From Piscinibacter defluvii (GTDB lineage Bacteria > Pseudomonadota > Gammaproteobacteria > Burkholderiales > Burkholderiaceae_C): 64,000 nucleotides of DNA. The position numbers were made by a program, and so were the translations under genes. Location: the NCBI RefSeq assembly GCF_004011805.1, contig NZ_ML137199.1, positions 2,088 to 66,087 on the forward strand, in the 5' to 3' direction. The notes beneath the pieces are model-generated. The model saw only the letters and a list, made by a program, of their open reading frames with translations. It was not told where the DNA came from and searched no databases. Below, piece after piece: positions 23,770-31,581 of this stretch. Each line of letters starts with the position of its first letter. Positions within the stretch are counted from its first letter, which is position 1.

Positions 23770-26235
23770 ATGCAGCGCACAGCGTTCGCCAGCCTGGCCC
23801 TGAGCCGCTGGGTGCAGCTCGCCGGCGTCGCGCTGGCCATGACGGTGATGGCGGTGGCCGGCTTCGAGCTGCGCCACGAACGCCAGCGCGAGGTCGACGA
23901 AGCGCGTGCGCGCCAGGCGCTGCACGCGCGCGTGCTCGAGGACCAGGTCACGCGCAGCATCGAGTCGACCCGGCTCGCGCTCTCCGCCGTGGCCACGGCG
24001 CTGGCCGCCGGCGAGCCGCGGGCACCGGGCGCGAGCGGCTTCGCGGTCGAACTGGCGACGCTGCCGCAGCTGCGGGCACTCGCGGTGCTCGACGCACAGG
24101 GCCGGGTGCTCGACAGCAGCGCGCCGCGCGAGGTCGGCCAGCGCATCGATCCGGCCCGGCTGGGGCCCTGGCCGGCGCCCGGGCGCGACCGGCTCGGCGC
24201 CTACCTCGGCGTGCGCAGCATCGGCGACCTCGCCGAGGGGGCCGCCGCGGTGCCCTCCGGCATCGGCTCCGTGCCGCTGCTGCTGGGTGCCAGCGGGCGC
24301 GACGGCCGGCCGCTGCTGGTGCTGGCGCTGCTGCACGCCGACGGCTGGGGCAGCCACATGCGCGTGGCCATCGACGAGCCGGCGACGCTCGGCATGCTGC
24401 TGTCCTTCGACGGCCAGGTGCTGGCCAGCACCGATGCGCGGCTGGCCGAGCCGGGCCGGCCGACGAGCGCACACACCGCGTGGCGCGAGCGCCTCGTCCG
24501 GCGCGACCATGACGACGGCGTCGGCGCCGGCCTGGGTGGCGCCGACCAGGTGTTCGCCTACCGCGCGGCGCGCCGGCTGCCGCTGGTGGTGGTGGTCGAA
24601 CGTGCGCGCCACGACGTGATCGCCGGGCGGCGCGCCGAGGAGTTCGGGTTGCTGGGCGGCGCCGGTGTGGTGGCGCTGTTCGTGCTGCTGGCCTCGACCG
24701 TGGCCGCGCGCAGCCTGCGCGGCCGCGAGGCGGCGCGTGCCCAGGTGGTGCGCAGCGAGCGCGAGCTGAGCCTGATCGTCGGCAGCGTGCAGGAGCTGCT
24801 GTTCCGCACCGATGCGCAGGGCCGGCTGACCTTCGTGAACGCACGCTGGAACGGCGCCGCCGAGCCGCTCGGCCGCACGCTCGCCTCGCTGGCCCTGCCG
24901 GGCGACGCGGCAGCGCTGCAACAGCTGTTTGCCGACGACGGCGGCCAGGCGCCGCGTTCGGTGCAGGCGCGCCTGCGCGACGCCCAGGGCACGCCGGGCG
25001 GGCGCCGCTACGGCATCAGCGTGACGCCGCTGCGCGAGCCCGGCGGAGTGCTGGCCGGCTTCGCCGGCAGCGCGGTCGACGTCACCGAGCGCTGGGTCGC
25101 GCAGCAGCGCCTGCAGGCGCAGCTCGACTTCACCGAGCTGCTGCTGGAGATCGTGCCGATCCCGATCGCGCTGCTGGACGCGCAGGGGAGCTACCTGACC
25201 GTCAACCGGGCCTGGGAGCAGTTCTCCGGCCGGCGCCGCGCCGAGGTGCTGGGCCGCGCGGCGCGCGACTTCCAGACCGCCGAGGACGCCGAGCGGCACC
25301 AGGCGGTCGACCGCGAACTGCTCGCACTCGGTGGCAGCCGGCGCTACGAGGCCGGCTTCCTGCGGCACGACGGCAGCCGCGCCGACCTGCTGGTCAGCAA
25401 GATCGCGGTGCCGGGCGAGGACGGCCGGCCCAACCGCATCCTGTCGGCCTTCATGGACGTGTCCGAGCTGCGCCGCGCCGAGCGTGCGGTCGGCGAGGCG
25501 CGCGACGCGGCCGAGGAGGCCTCGCGCGCCAAGTCCGAGTTCATCGCCAACATCAGCCACGAGCTGCGCACGCCGCTGCAGTCCATCATCGGCTTCTCCG
25601 AGCTGGGCATGGTGCGCGGTCGCGCGCACGAGAAGCTGGCGGCGATGTTCACCGACATCCACGCCTCGGGCCAGCGCATGCTGGCACTGGTCAACGATCT
25701 GCTGGACGTGGCCAAGATCGAGAGCACGGTGGGCACCTTCCACCTCGAGCGCACCGACCTGCGTGCGCTGCTGCGCGAGGTGGTCCGCGAGCTCGACCCG
25801 CTGCTCGCGCCGCGCCAGCTGCGCATCCAGGCGCAGCTCGCCGAGCAGCCGCTGGTGGCCAAGGTCGACCCGCTGCGTTTCCAGCAGGCGGTGCGCAACA
25901 TCCTGGCCAACGCCATCAAGTTCTGCGCCAGCGGCCACGCGATCGACCTGCTGGCCGAGGCCACGCCCGAGGGCGAGGCGCACATCGCGGTGCGCGACCG
26001 CGGCCCGGGCATCCCCGAGGCGGAGCTCGAGAGCATCTTCGAGGCCTTCGTGCAGTCCAGCCAGACCAAGGACGGCTCGGGCGGCACCGGGCTCGGCCTG
26101 GCGATCTGCCGCAAGATCGTCGCGGCCCACGGCGGGCGCATCCGCGCCGAGAACGCCGCCGGCGGCGGCAGCGTGTTCCACATCCACCTGCCGCTGCGCG
26201 GCTTCGCCGACACCCAGCCGGCCGACATGGTCTGA
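23770..26235 (+). CDS. membrane PAS sensor histidine kinase
   Basis: The 821-residue protein has a first membrane helix at about 15-32, a periplasmic sensor of about 240 residues and a second helix near 300-320 (FGLLGGAGVVALFVLLAST). Two PAS domains (about 335-450 and 460-570) lead to the kinase core. The phospho-acceptor is His597 in IANISHELRTPL. The ATP-binding lid reads VRDRGPGIPEAELESIFEAF and GGTGLGLAICRKI, both intact. It is the best candidate for the kinase that feeds the receiver proteins nearby. It starts 12 bases after the binding-protein gene. Confidence 0.87.
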   Translation: MQRTAFASLALSRWVQLAGVALAMTVMAVAGFELRHERQREVDEARARQALHARVLEDQVTRSIESTRLALSAVATALAAGEPRAPGASGFAVELATLPQLRALAVLDAQGRVLDSSAPREVGQRIDPARLGPWPAPGRDRLGAYLGVRSIGDLAEGAAAVPSGIGSVPLLLGASGRDGRPLLVLALLHADGWGSHMRVAIDEPATLGMLLSFDGQVLASTDARLAEPGRPTSAHTAWRERLVRRDHDDGVGAGLGGADQVFAYRAARRLPLVVVVERARHDVIAGRRAEEFGLLGGAGVVALFVLLASTVAARSLRGREAARAQVVRSERELSLIVGSVQELLFRTDAQGRLTFVNARWNGAAEPLGRTLASLALPGDAAALQQLFADDGGQAPRSVQARLRDAQGTPGGRRYGISVTPLREPGGVLAGFAGSAVDVTERWVAQQRLQAQLDFTELLLEIVPIPIALLDAQGSYLTVNRAWEQFSGRRRAEVLGRAARDFQTAEDAERHQAVDRELLALGGSRRYEAGFLRHDGSRADLLVSKIAVPGEDGRPNRILSAFMDVSELRRAERAVGEARDAAEEASRAKSEFIANISHELRTPLQSIIGFSELGMVRGRAHEKLAAMFTDIHASGQRMLALVNDLLDVAKIESTVGTFHLERTDLRALLREVVRELDPLLAPRQLRIQAQLAEQPLVAKVDPLRFQQAVRNILANAIKFCASGHAIDLLAEATPEGEAHIAVRDRGPGIPEAELESIFEAFVQSSQTKDGSGGTGLGLAICRKIVAAHGGRIRAENAAGGGSVFHIHLPLRGFADTQPADMV

Positions 26236-26280
26236 ACCCGCGCAGGCGGGCTCGGCGTGACGGATTGCCTTGTCCGTAAA

Positions 26281-26295
26281 ATGATAAAAGTGATC
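26281..26295. promoter_or_regulatory. 15-bp motif copy 2 (ATGATAAAAGTGATC)
   Basis: This site matches the copy at 22127-22141 in 13 of 15 bases. It sits 24 bases before the pseudo-kinase start, in an AT-rich pocket between two genes of the signalling block. Confidence 0.45.
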
Positions 26296-26319
26296 CAATC
26301 GCTTCCAGGAGATCACTCA

Positions 26320-27417
26320 ATGCACGCCACCCTCACCGAACTGCTGGAAAACCTGAAGCCCGGCTTGCTGTGGGTCAGCCGCGAGGGCGTGGTGCGCTAC
26401 GCCAACGGCGACGCCAGCCAGCGCACCGGGCTCGCGCCGGGGCGCAAGCTGTACGACCCCGACCTCACGCGTGCCGTCGCCGCTGCGGTGGCGGGCCGGG
26501 TGCCGCGCGCGGTCCGATCGGTGGGTGCGGTGCCGGCGCCGGGCGACGCGGCCGCCGAGCTGCAGTGCCGCGTGATCCCCGGGCTGACGGCGGACGACGC
26601 CTTCGTGCTGATCTCGCCCGATCCGGTGACCGACCACGGCACCGCCTACGACAACCTGATGCAGGTGATCCGCTCCGACCTGCGCGACCCGCTGGCCGAG
26701 CTGCACCGCGCGCTGCAGCTCGAGGGCGCGCGTGACGCGGCCGCCAACGACGTGCTGCTCGAGAAGGTGGACGACGTCACCCGCACCCTCGACAAGCTGC
26801 TCGACCTGGCCTCGGTGTGGGGCAGCGCCGCGCTGCTGGCCAGCGACCGCATCGAGCTCTGGCAGATGCTGCAGCAGGCCTGGGCGGGCGTCGAGCCGCT
26901 TGCCGTGGCGCGCTCGGTCAAGGTGCGCTTCCGCGCACAGACGCCGGCCGAGCAGCTGGCCACGCTGTACGGCAGCGAGTCGTGGCTGCTGCGCGTCTTC
27001 TCCGAGTGCCTGGAGATGGCCGTGCGCGCCGCGCCGCGCGGCGCGACGATCGACATCGAGCATCGCCAGATGGGGCCGCGCGCAGTGGTCGTGTTCCGCG
27101 ACAGCGGCCTGTTCGCGCCGCGCAGCGCCGACGCCGTCGAGTTCAGCGGCGGCAAGGGTCGCGGTGCGCCGCTGCCGGCGCGCGAGCACATCAGCCTGAA
27201 GCTGTGCCAGCACATCGTGTCGCTGCACGGCGGCCAGTTGCGCGAGGAGACCGAGGACGGCCTGCGCAACTTCCTGATCGACCTGCCGACCGGCGCCCCG
27301 GCGCGCGAGGACGGTGCGCAGCTCGACATCGCCCAGGCGCAGCAGTACGCGCGCGACCTGGCCGCCCTGATGAGCCGCGCGCGCACGCAGCGCCGCGAAC
27401 CCAATGCCAAGGGCTGA
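26320..27417 (+). CDS. PAS protein with degenerate histidine-kinase core (pseudo-kinase)
   Basis: The 365-residue protein starts with a short PAS-like region (LENLKPGLLWVSREGVVRYA). It then resembles a HisKA-HATPase core, but the phospho-acceptor position holds Ser119 (VIRSDLRDPLAEL, where kinases have SHELRTPL). The ATP-site loop is degenerate (VVFRDSGLFAPRS) and the G2 box is not recognisable. The end (LKLCQHIVSLHGGQLREETEDG) keeps the fold. It probably cannot autophosphorylate and may instead regulate a partner kinase or bind a receiver. AGGAG precedes ATG 26320. A single-domain receiver gene follows by 25 bases. Confidence 0.72.
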   Translation: MHATLTELLENLKPGLLWVSREGVVRYANGDASQRTGLAPGRKLYDPDLTRAVAAAVAGRVPRAVRSVGAVPAPGDAAAELQCRVIPGLTADDAFVLISPDPVTDHGTAYDNLMQVIRSDLRDPLAELHRALQLEGARDAAANDVLLEKVDDVTRTLDKLLDLASVWGSAALLASDRIELWQMLQQAWAGVEPLAVARSVKVRFRAQTPAEQLATLYGSESWLLRVFSECLEMAVRAAPRGATIDIEHRQMGPRAVVVFRDSGLFAPRSADAVEFSGGKGRGAPLPAREHISLKLCQHIVSLHGGQLREETEDGLRNFLIDLPTGAPAREDGAQLDIAQAQQYARDLAALMSRARTQRREPNAKG

Positions 27418-27442
27418 AGCGCCCGCGTACCGGAGAGACCCC

Positions 27443-27814
27443 ATGAAGCGCATCCTGATCGTCGAGGACCAGAGCGACATCCGCAAGCTGATCCGCATGA
27501 CGCTGGAGTTCGAGGACTACGAGATCCACGAGGCGGCCGACGGCGCGTTCGGGCTGCGCATGGCCTCGGCCGTGCAACCCGACCTGGTGCTGCTGGACGT
27601 GATGATGCCTGGCGAGCTCGACGGCCTGCAGGTCTGCAAGGCGATCAAGTCCAACCCGGCGCTGGCGCGCATGAAGGTCGTGCTGCTGACCGCGCGCGGG
27701 CAGGCGCGCGACCGCGAGGCCGGCGCGCTGGCGGGGGCGGACGAGTACCTGGTCAAGCCCTTCAGCCCGCTGCAGCTGATCGAGACCATCGAGCGGCTGC
27801 TGATCGCCGCCTGA
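27443..27814 (+). CDS. single-domain CheY-like response regulator
   Basis: The 123-residue protein is a receiver domain only: acidic pocket in ILIVEDQSDIRK, phospho-acceptor Asp52 in LVLLDVMMPGELDG, Thr in VVLLTARG and Lys in YLVKPFSP. With no output domain it should relay phosphate, for example to the HPt protein, or act by protein binding. It lies between the pseudo-kinase and the LOV kinase genes, with only three bases to the latter. CGGAGAG precedes ATG 27443. Confidence 0.88.
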   Translation: MKRILIVEDQSDIRKLIRMTLEFEDYEIHEAADGAFGLRMASAVQPDLVLLDVMMPGELDGLQVCKAIKSNPALARMKVVLLTARGQARDREAGALAGADEYLVKPFSPLQLIETIERLLIAA

Positions 27815-27817
27815 GCC

Positions 27818-30412
27818 ATGGGCCGCCCTGACGCATCCGGAGGCGGCCGGCCGCGCTGGTGGCCGCGCCGCCTCGGCACGCAGGTGCTGCTGGTGCTCTC
27901 GCTGGTGACCCTGGCGACGATGGCGGCGCTGTACGGCGCGACCACCCGGCGCGTCGACGACGTCGCGCTGGCGGCGAGCCGGCAGTGGGCCGAGGGCATC
28001 GCGCGGGCGGCGGCGGCCCAGGCCGGGCCCGCGCTGGCCCAGCACGACGCCGCGGCGCTGGAGCGCGCACTGCTGCCGCTGGCACGCCTGCCCGGCGTGC
28101 TGCGCATCGACACCATCGACGCCGCCGCGCAGCCGCAGCTCGCGCTGCAGGTCGCGCCGCACGGCGCCGTCGGGGTGCTGCGGCGGCCCGCCGACGTGCA
28201 CCTGCCGCAACCCGGCGAGCCGGAGCCGGCGCGGCTGCGCATCGGCTCGATCGAGGCCATGCGGGTCTGGGCGCCGGGCGGGGCCGGCAGCGTCGGCGTG
28301 ACCTACGCGGTCGCTCCGGCCCAGTCGCTGCTCGAGCGCCTGCGCTACGACAGCGTGGCGGCGATCGCGATGGTCTCGCTGCTGACCATCGTCGCGGCCC
28401 ACCTGCTGCTGCATGGCGCGCTGGCGCCGCTGCGGCGCCTGGCGGCCTTCTCGCGCACCATGCACCGGGCGCGCGGGGCGACGCTGGACATCACCCCGCG
28501 CAGCCAGGAGCTGGCCGACCTGAGCGAGGCGCTGAACCACGCGTCGACCGCGATGCATGCGCAGTTCGAGGCGATCCGCGCCACCGAGGAGCGCACCCAC
28601 GCCGTGCTGGACGCGGTGCCCGACGCGGTGATCGGCCTGAACGCGCAGGCCCATGTCGACTTCGCCAGCCCGGCGGCCACCAGCGTGTTCGGACTCGCGC
28701 CCGACCAGTTCGCCGGCCTCGCGCTGGAGCAGCTGCTGCCCGGCATCGACGCCGCGGAGGCGCGCCGGCGCGCCGACGGCGGGCTGTACATGCGCGCCAG
28801 CGGCACGCAGCTGGCGCGCTTCGAGACCCTGGCGCGGCGCCACGACGGCACCGAGTTCCCGGCCGACGTGTCGCTGGCGCGCATCGAGCGCCCGGGCGGC
28901 ATGCGCTTCACCTGCGTGATCCGCGACATCACCGAGCAACGCATGGGCCTGTCGATGCTCAACCTGTACGGCCGCGCGCTGGAGTGCACCACCAACGGCA
29001 TCGTGATCTCGGACCTGAACATGCCCGGCCAGCCGGTCTTCTATGCCAACGCGGCCTTCGAGCGCATCACCGGCTACGCGCCGCACGAGGCGATCGGCCG
29101 CAACTGCGACTTCCTGCAGCGCGCCGACCGCGAGCAGCCGCAGATCGCGCAGCTGCGCGCGGCCGTCGCGCGGCGCGAGAGCTGCTCCGTGGTGCTGCGC
29201 AACTACCGCAAGGACGGCTCGCTGTTCTTCAACGAGCTGGCGATCGCGCCGGTGTCCGAGGCCGACGGCAGCGTGCGCCACTACGTGGGCGTGCTCAACG
29301 ACGTGACCGAGCGCGAGCGCACCCGGCTGGCGATCGCCGAGCGCAGCGCCCGGCTGAACGCGGTGTTCGACCTGAGCCCGGACGGCTTCGTCGTGCTCGA
29401 CCGCAGCGGCACGCTGGTCTATGCCAACCGCGCCTTCGTGGCGATGACCGGCTGGGAGCCCGACCGCGGGGACGAGGCGCTGACGCTGCAGGACTTCGAC
29501 CGCCGCTTCGAGCGCCTGTGCGACCCGGCCCAGCCGCCGCGCAGCGTGCAGCAGGTGCTCGACGAGGACGACAACGACACCGTGCCCGACACGCTGGTGC
29601 TGACCCTGCCGCAGCGCCGCGTGCTTGCGCGCGTGGTGCGTCGCCAGCACGATGGCGAGACGATCCTGTTCTTCCGCGACATCACGCGCGAGACCGAGGT
29701 CGACCGCATGAAGAGCGAGTTCCTGACCACCGCCGCGCACGAGCTGCGCACACCGATGGTCAGCGTCTACGGCTTCACCGAGCTGCTGCTGCACCGCCAG
29801 GTGCCCGACGCGCGGCGGCGCGACATGCTGGAGACCATCCACCGCCAGAGCTCGCTGCTGATCAACATGGTCAACGAGCTGCTCGACCTGGCCCGCATCG
29901 AGGCGCGCCAGGGCAAGGACCTGAAGTGCGAGCCGTGCCGGCTCGGCGCGCTGGTCGACGAGGCGTCCGCGGCGTTCGCGGCGCAGGGCGGCGCGCAGCG
30001 CCTGCAGCTGCGCCTGGGGCATGCCGACACGGCGGTGATGGTGGACCCGGAGAAGACCCACCGCGCCATCACGAACGTGCTGTCCAACGCGTTCAAGTAC
30101 TCGCCCGGCGGCGGCGCGGTGGAGCTCGCCACCGTCGCCGGCGAGGTGCACGGCCGGCCGGCGGTCGGCCTGCGCGTGCGCGACCACGGCATCGGCATGA
30201 CGCCGGAGCAGCTGGCGCGGGTGTTCGAGCGCTTCTACCGCGCCGACCCGTCCGGCAACATCCCCGGCACCGGCCTGGGCATGAGCCTGGTGAAGGAGAT
30301 CACCGAGCTGCAGGGCGGGCGGGTCGACATCCGCAGCACCGCCGGGGAGGGCACCGAGGTCGTGCTGTGGCTGCCGCAGGCGGAGGCGGCCGCGCTGCTC
30401 AGCGCCGGCTGA
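27818..30412 (+). CDS. LOV-domain (putative blue-light) sensor histidine kinase
   Basis: The 864-residue protein has two membrane helices near 22-45 and 190-207, a HAMP-like linker, a first PAS at about 255-375, a LOV-type PAS at about 385-500 and a third PAS near 510-610. The kinase core has His641 in TTAAHELRTPMV and intact ATP boxes (RDHGIGMTPEQLARVFERFY, GTGLGMSLVKE). The LOV segment reads GRNCDFLQ with Cys430 at the photoactive position. Asn462 in NYRKDG and Asn472 in FFNEL, which contact flavin in known LOV domains, are also present. Blue light would form a flavin-Cys adduct and change kinase activity. The 3' end overlaps soxZ by 14 bases on the other strand. Confidence 0.83.
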   Translation: MGRPDASGGGRPRWWPRRLGTQVLLVLSLVTLATMAALYGATTRRVDDVALAASRQWAEGIARAAAAQAGPALAQHDAAALERALLPLARLPGVLRIDTIDAAAQPQLALQVAPHGAVGVLRRPADVHLPQPGEPEPARLRIGSIEAMRVWAPGGAGSVGVTYAVAPAQSLLERLRYDSVAAIAMVSLLTIVAAHLLLHGALAPLRRLAAFSRTMHRARGATLDITPRSQELADLSEALNHASTAMHAQFEAIRATEERTHAVLDAVPDAVIGLNAQAHVDFASPAATSVFGLAPDQFAGLALEQLLPGIDAAEARRRADGGLYMRASGTQLARFETLARRHDGTEFPADVSLARIERPGGMRFTCVIRDITEQRMGLSMLNLYGRALECTTNGIVISDLNMPGQPVFYANAAFERITGYAPHEAIGRNCDFLQRADREQPQIAQLRAAVARRESCSVVLRNYRKDGSLFFNELAIAPVSEADGSVRHYVGVLNDVTERERTRLAIAERSARLNAVFDLSPDGFVVLDRSGTLVYANRAFVAMTGWEPDRGDEALTLQDFDRRFERLCDPAQPPRSVQQVLDEDDNDTVPDTLVLTLPQRRVLARVVRRQHDGETILFFRDITRETEVDRMKSEFLTTAAHELRTPMVSVYGFTELLLHRQVPDARRRDMLETIHRQSSLLINMVNELLDLARIEARQGKDLKCEPCRLGALVDEASAAFAAQGGAQRLQLRLGHADTAVMVDPEKTHRAITNVLSNAFKYSPGGGAVELATVAGEVHGRPAVGLRVRDHGIGMTPEQLARVFERFYRADPSGNIPGTGLGMSLVKEITELQGGRVDIRSTAGEGTEVVLWLPQAEAAALLSAG

Positions 30413-30728
30413 GCGTGCGCGTCTCGCGGTGGGCGAAGCCGTTGTCGCCCTCCCACTCGAACTCCAGCCGGCCGGGGCCGTCGCCCACCTGCAGCCAGAA
30501 GGCCAGGTAGGGGTTGGCGGCCACGGCCGCGTGCAGCTCGGCCTCGATCACGGTCTCGCCGTCGCAGCGGCAGCGGAAGCGCCGGATCAGGTCGCGCGGC
30601 AGCATGCGCCCGTCGGCGTCGCGCCGGTAGCCGGTTTCCATCGGGTGGCTGACCAGCACGCGCAGTTCGACCACGTCGCCCGGACGCGCCGGCGGCGGCA
30701 GCGTGACGATCGCGCGGGTGGTCGACAT
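30399..30728 (-). CDS. soxZ: thiosulfate-oxidation carrier subunit SoxZ
   Basis: The 109-residue protein has the SoxZ immunoglobulin-like pattern: RPGDVVELRVLVSHPMETG, MLPRDLIRRFRC, AANPYLAFWLQV and LEFEWEGDNGF. SoxZ forms the complex with SoxY that carries sulfur intermediates in the periplasm. It has no signal peptide, which is normal because it is exported with SoxY. ATG 30728 shares one base with the soxY stop. It is the last gene of iorA-iorB-soxXYZ. Confidence 0.88.
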   Translation of the reverse strand: MSTTRAIVTLPPPARPGDVVELRVLVSHPMETGYRRDADGRMLPRDLIRRFRCRCDGETVIEAELHAAVAANPYLAFWLQVGDGPGRLEFEWEGDNGFAHRETRTLSRR

Positions 30729-31162
30729 CACGACTCCACGCAGGCGGCCAGCGTCACCACCACCTCGGCGCTGCGGCGCCAGCAGCTGCCGTCGGCGAAC
30801 TGCGCCAGCGCGACCACGGTCTGCGAGCTGGCCAGGCGCATGCGCGTGTCGAGCCGGGCGCGGCCGCTGCGCGGGCCGAAGCGCGCGACGATCACGCCGG
30901 GCTGCGGGTTGCCGGACGTGAACAGCGCCAGCGCGCGCACCGCGCCGGGGGCGGGCGCCTCGTCCACCCCGAGCCCGACCGGCACCGCGTTGCCGTTTTC
31001 CACCAGCGGCGCGATCTCCAGCGTCACGCGGCCCTCGCGCAGCGGCGCGCCGCCGGTGAAGGCGGCGATCGCCAGCTCCATCTCCAGCGGCGTCGCGTGC
31101 GCCGGGCGCAGCCACACGGCGGCGCCGGCGGCGACCAGCAGGTGGCGTCGTGGCAAGCTCAT
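30728..31162 (-). CDS. soxY: SoxY-like sulfur carrier with altered C-terminal arm
   Basis: The 144-residue protein has a twin-arginine leader (MSLPRRHLLVAAGAAVW). The fold matches SoxY (GGAPLREGRVTLEIAPLVEN, MRLASSQTVVALAQFADGS). In Sox pathways the C-terminal GGCGG of SoxY carries the sulfur substrate on its Cys. Here the end reads VTLAACVES: Cys141 is kept, but the flanking glycines are gone and it is four residues from the end instead of three. A rigid arm might change which enzymes it can reach. Its start overlaps the soxX stop by four bases. Confidence 0.82.
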   Translation of the reverse strand: MSLPRRHLLVAAGAAVWLRPAHATPLEMELAIAAFTGGAPLREGRVTLEIAPLVENGNAVPVGLGVDEAPAPGAVRALALFTSGNPQPGVIVARFGPRSGRARLDTRMRLASSQTVVALAQFADGSCWRRSAEVVVTLAACVES

Positions 31163-31581
31163 CGCAGTGTCTGCAGCCAGGCCACGATGTCCTCGACCTG
31201 CTGCGCGTCGAGCACCGGACGGCCCTGCCAGGTGCTGCCCACGCGCTGCAGCGCATCGGTGGCGTGGAACGGCGGCATGGTCGTGGCCGGGTTCAGGCGC
31301 CGCGCGTCGACGATGCGCGCGCGCAGCTGCGCGGCGTTCCAGCGCGCACCGGCGCCGGCAAGGTCGGGCGCCAGGTTGCCGGCCTGCTGCCCGGGGATCG
31401 GCGCCGGGTGGCACAGCAGGCACAGGCTGGTGCGGCGCTCGGCCACCAGCGCGCGGCCGCGGGCCGCGTCGCCCGGCGTGGCGGTGAGCGGCGCGGCAAT
31501 GGTGTCGCCCTCCCAGGCCGGCGGCGCGGCTGCGGCGGCGCCGGCGCCGAGCAGGGCGCCGGCCAGCAGCGCCGGCTTCAC
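31159..31581 (-). CDS. soxX: sulfur-oxidation c-type cytochrome SoxX
   Basis: The 140-residue protein has a signal peptide (KPALLAGALLGAGAAAAA), one haem site CLLCH at 54-58 and a Met ligand at 102 in NPATTMPPF. The sequence after the haem (NLAPDLAGAGARWNAAQLRA) is typical of SoxX. SoxX takes electrons from SoxA in the SoxAX complex. The GTG start at 31581 overlaps the iorB stop (GTGA), so translation is coupled. An alternative is that this cytochrome serves the upstream molybdenum hydroxylase, since IorAB operons often contain a c-type cytochrome. Confidence 0.82.
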   Translation of the reverse strand: MKPALLAGALLGAGAAAAAPPAWEGDTIAAPLTATPGDAARGRALVAERRTSLCLLCHPAPIPGQQAGNLAPDLAGAGARWNAAQLRARIVDARRLNPATTMPPFHATDALQRVGSTWQGRPVLDAQQVEDIVAWLQTLR

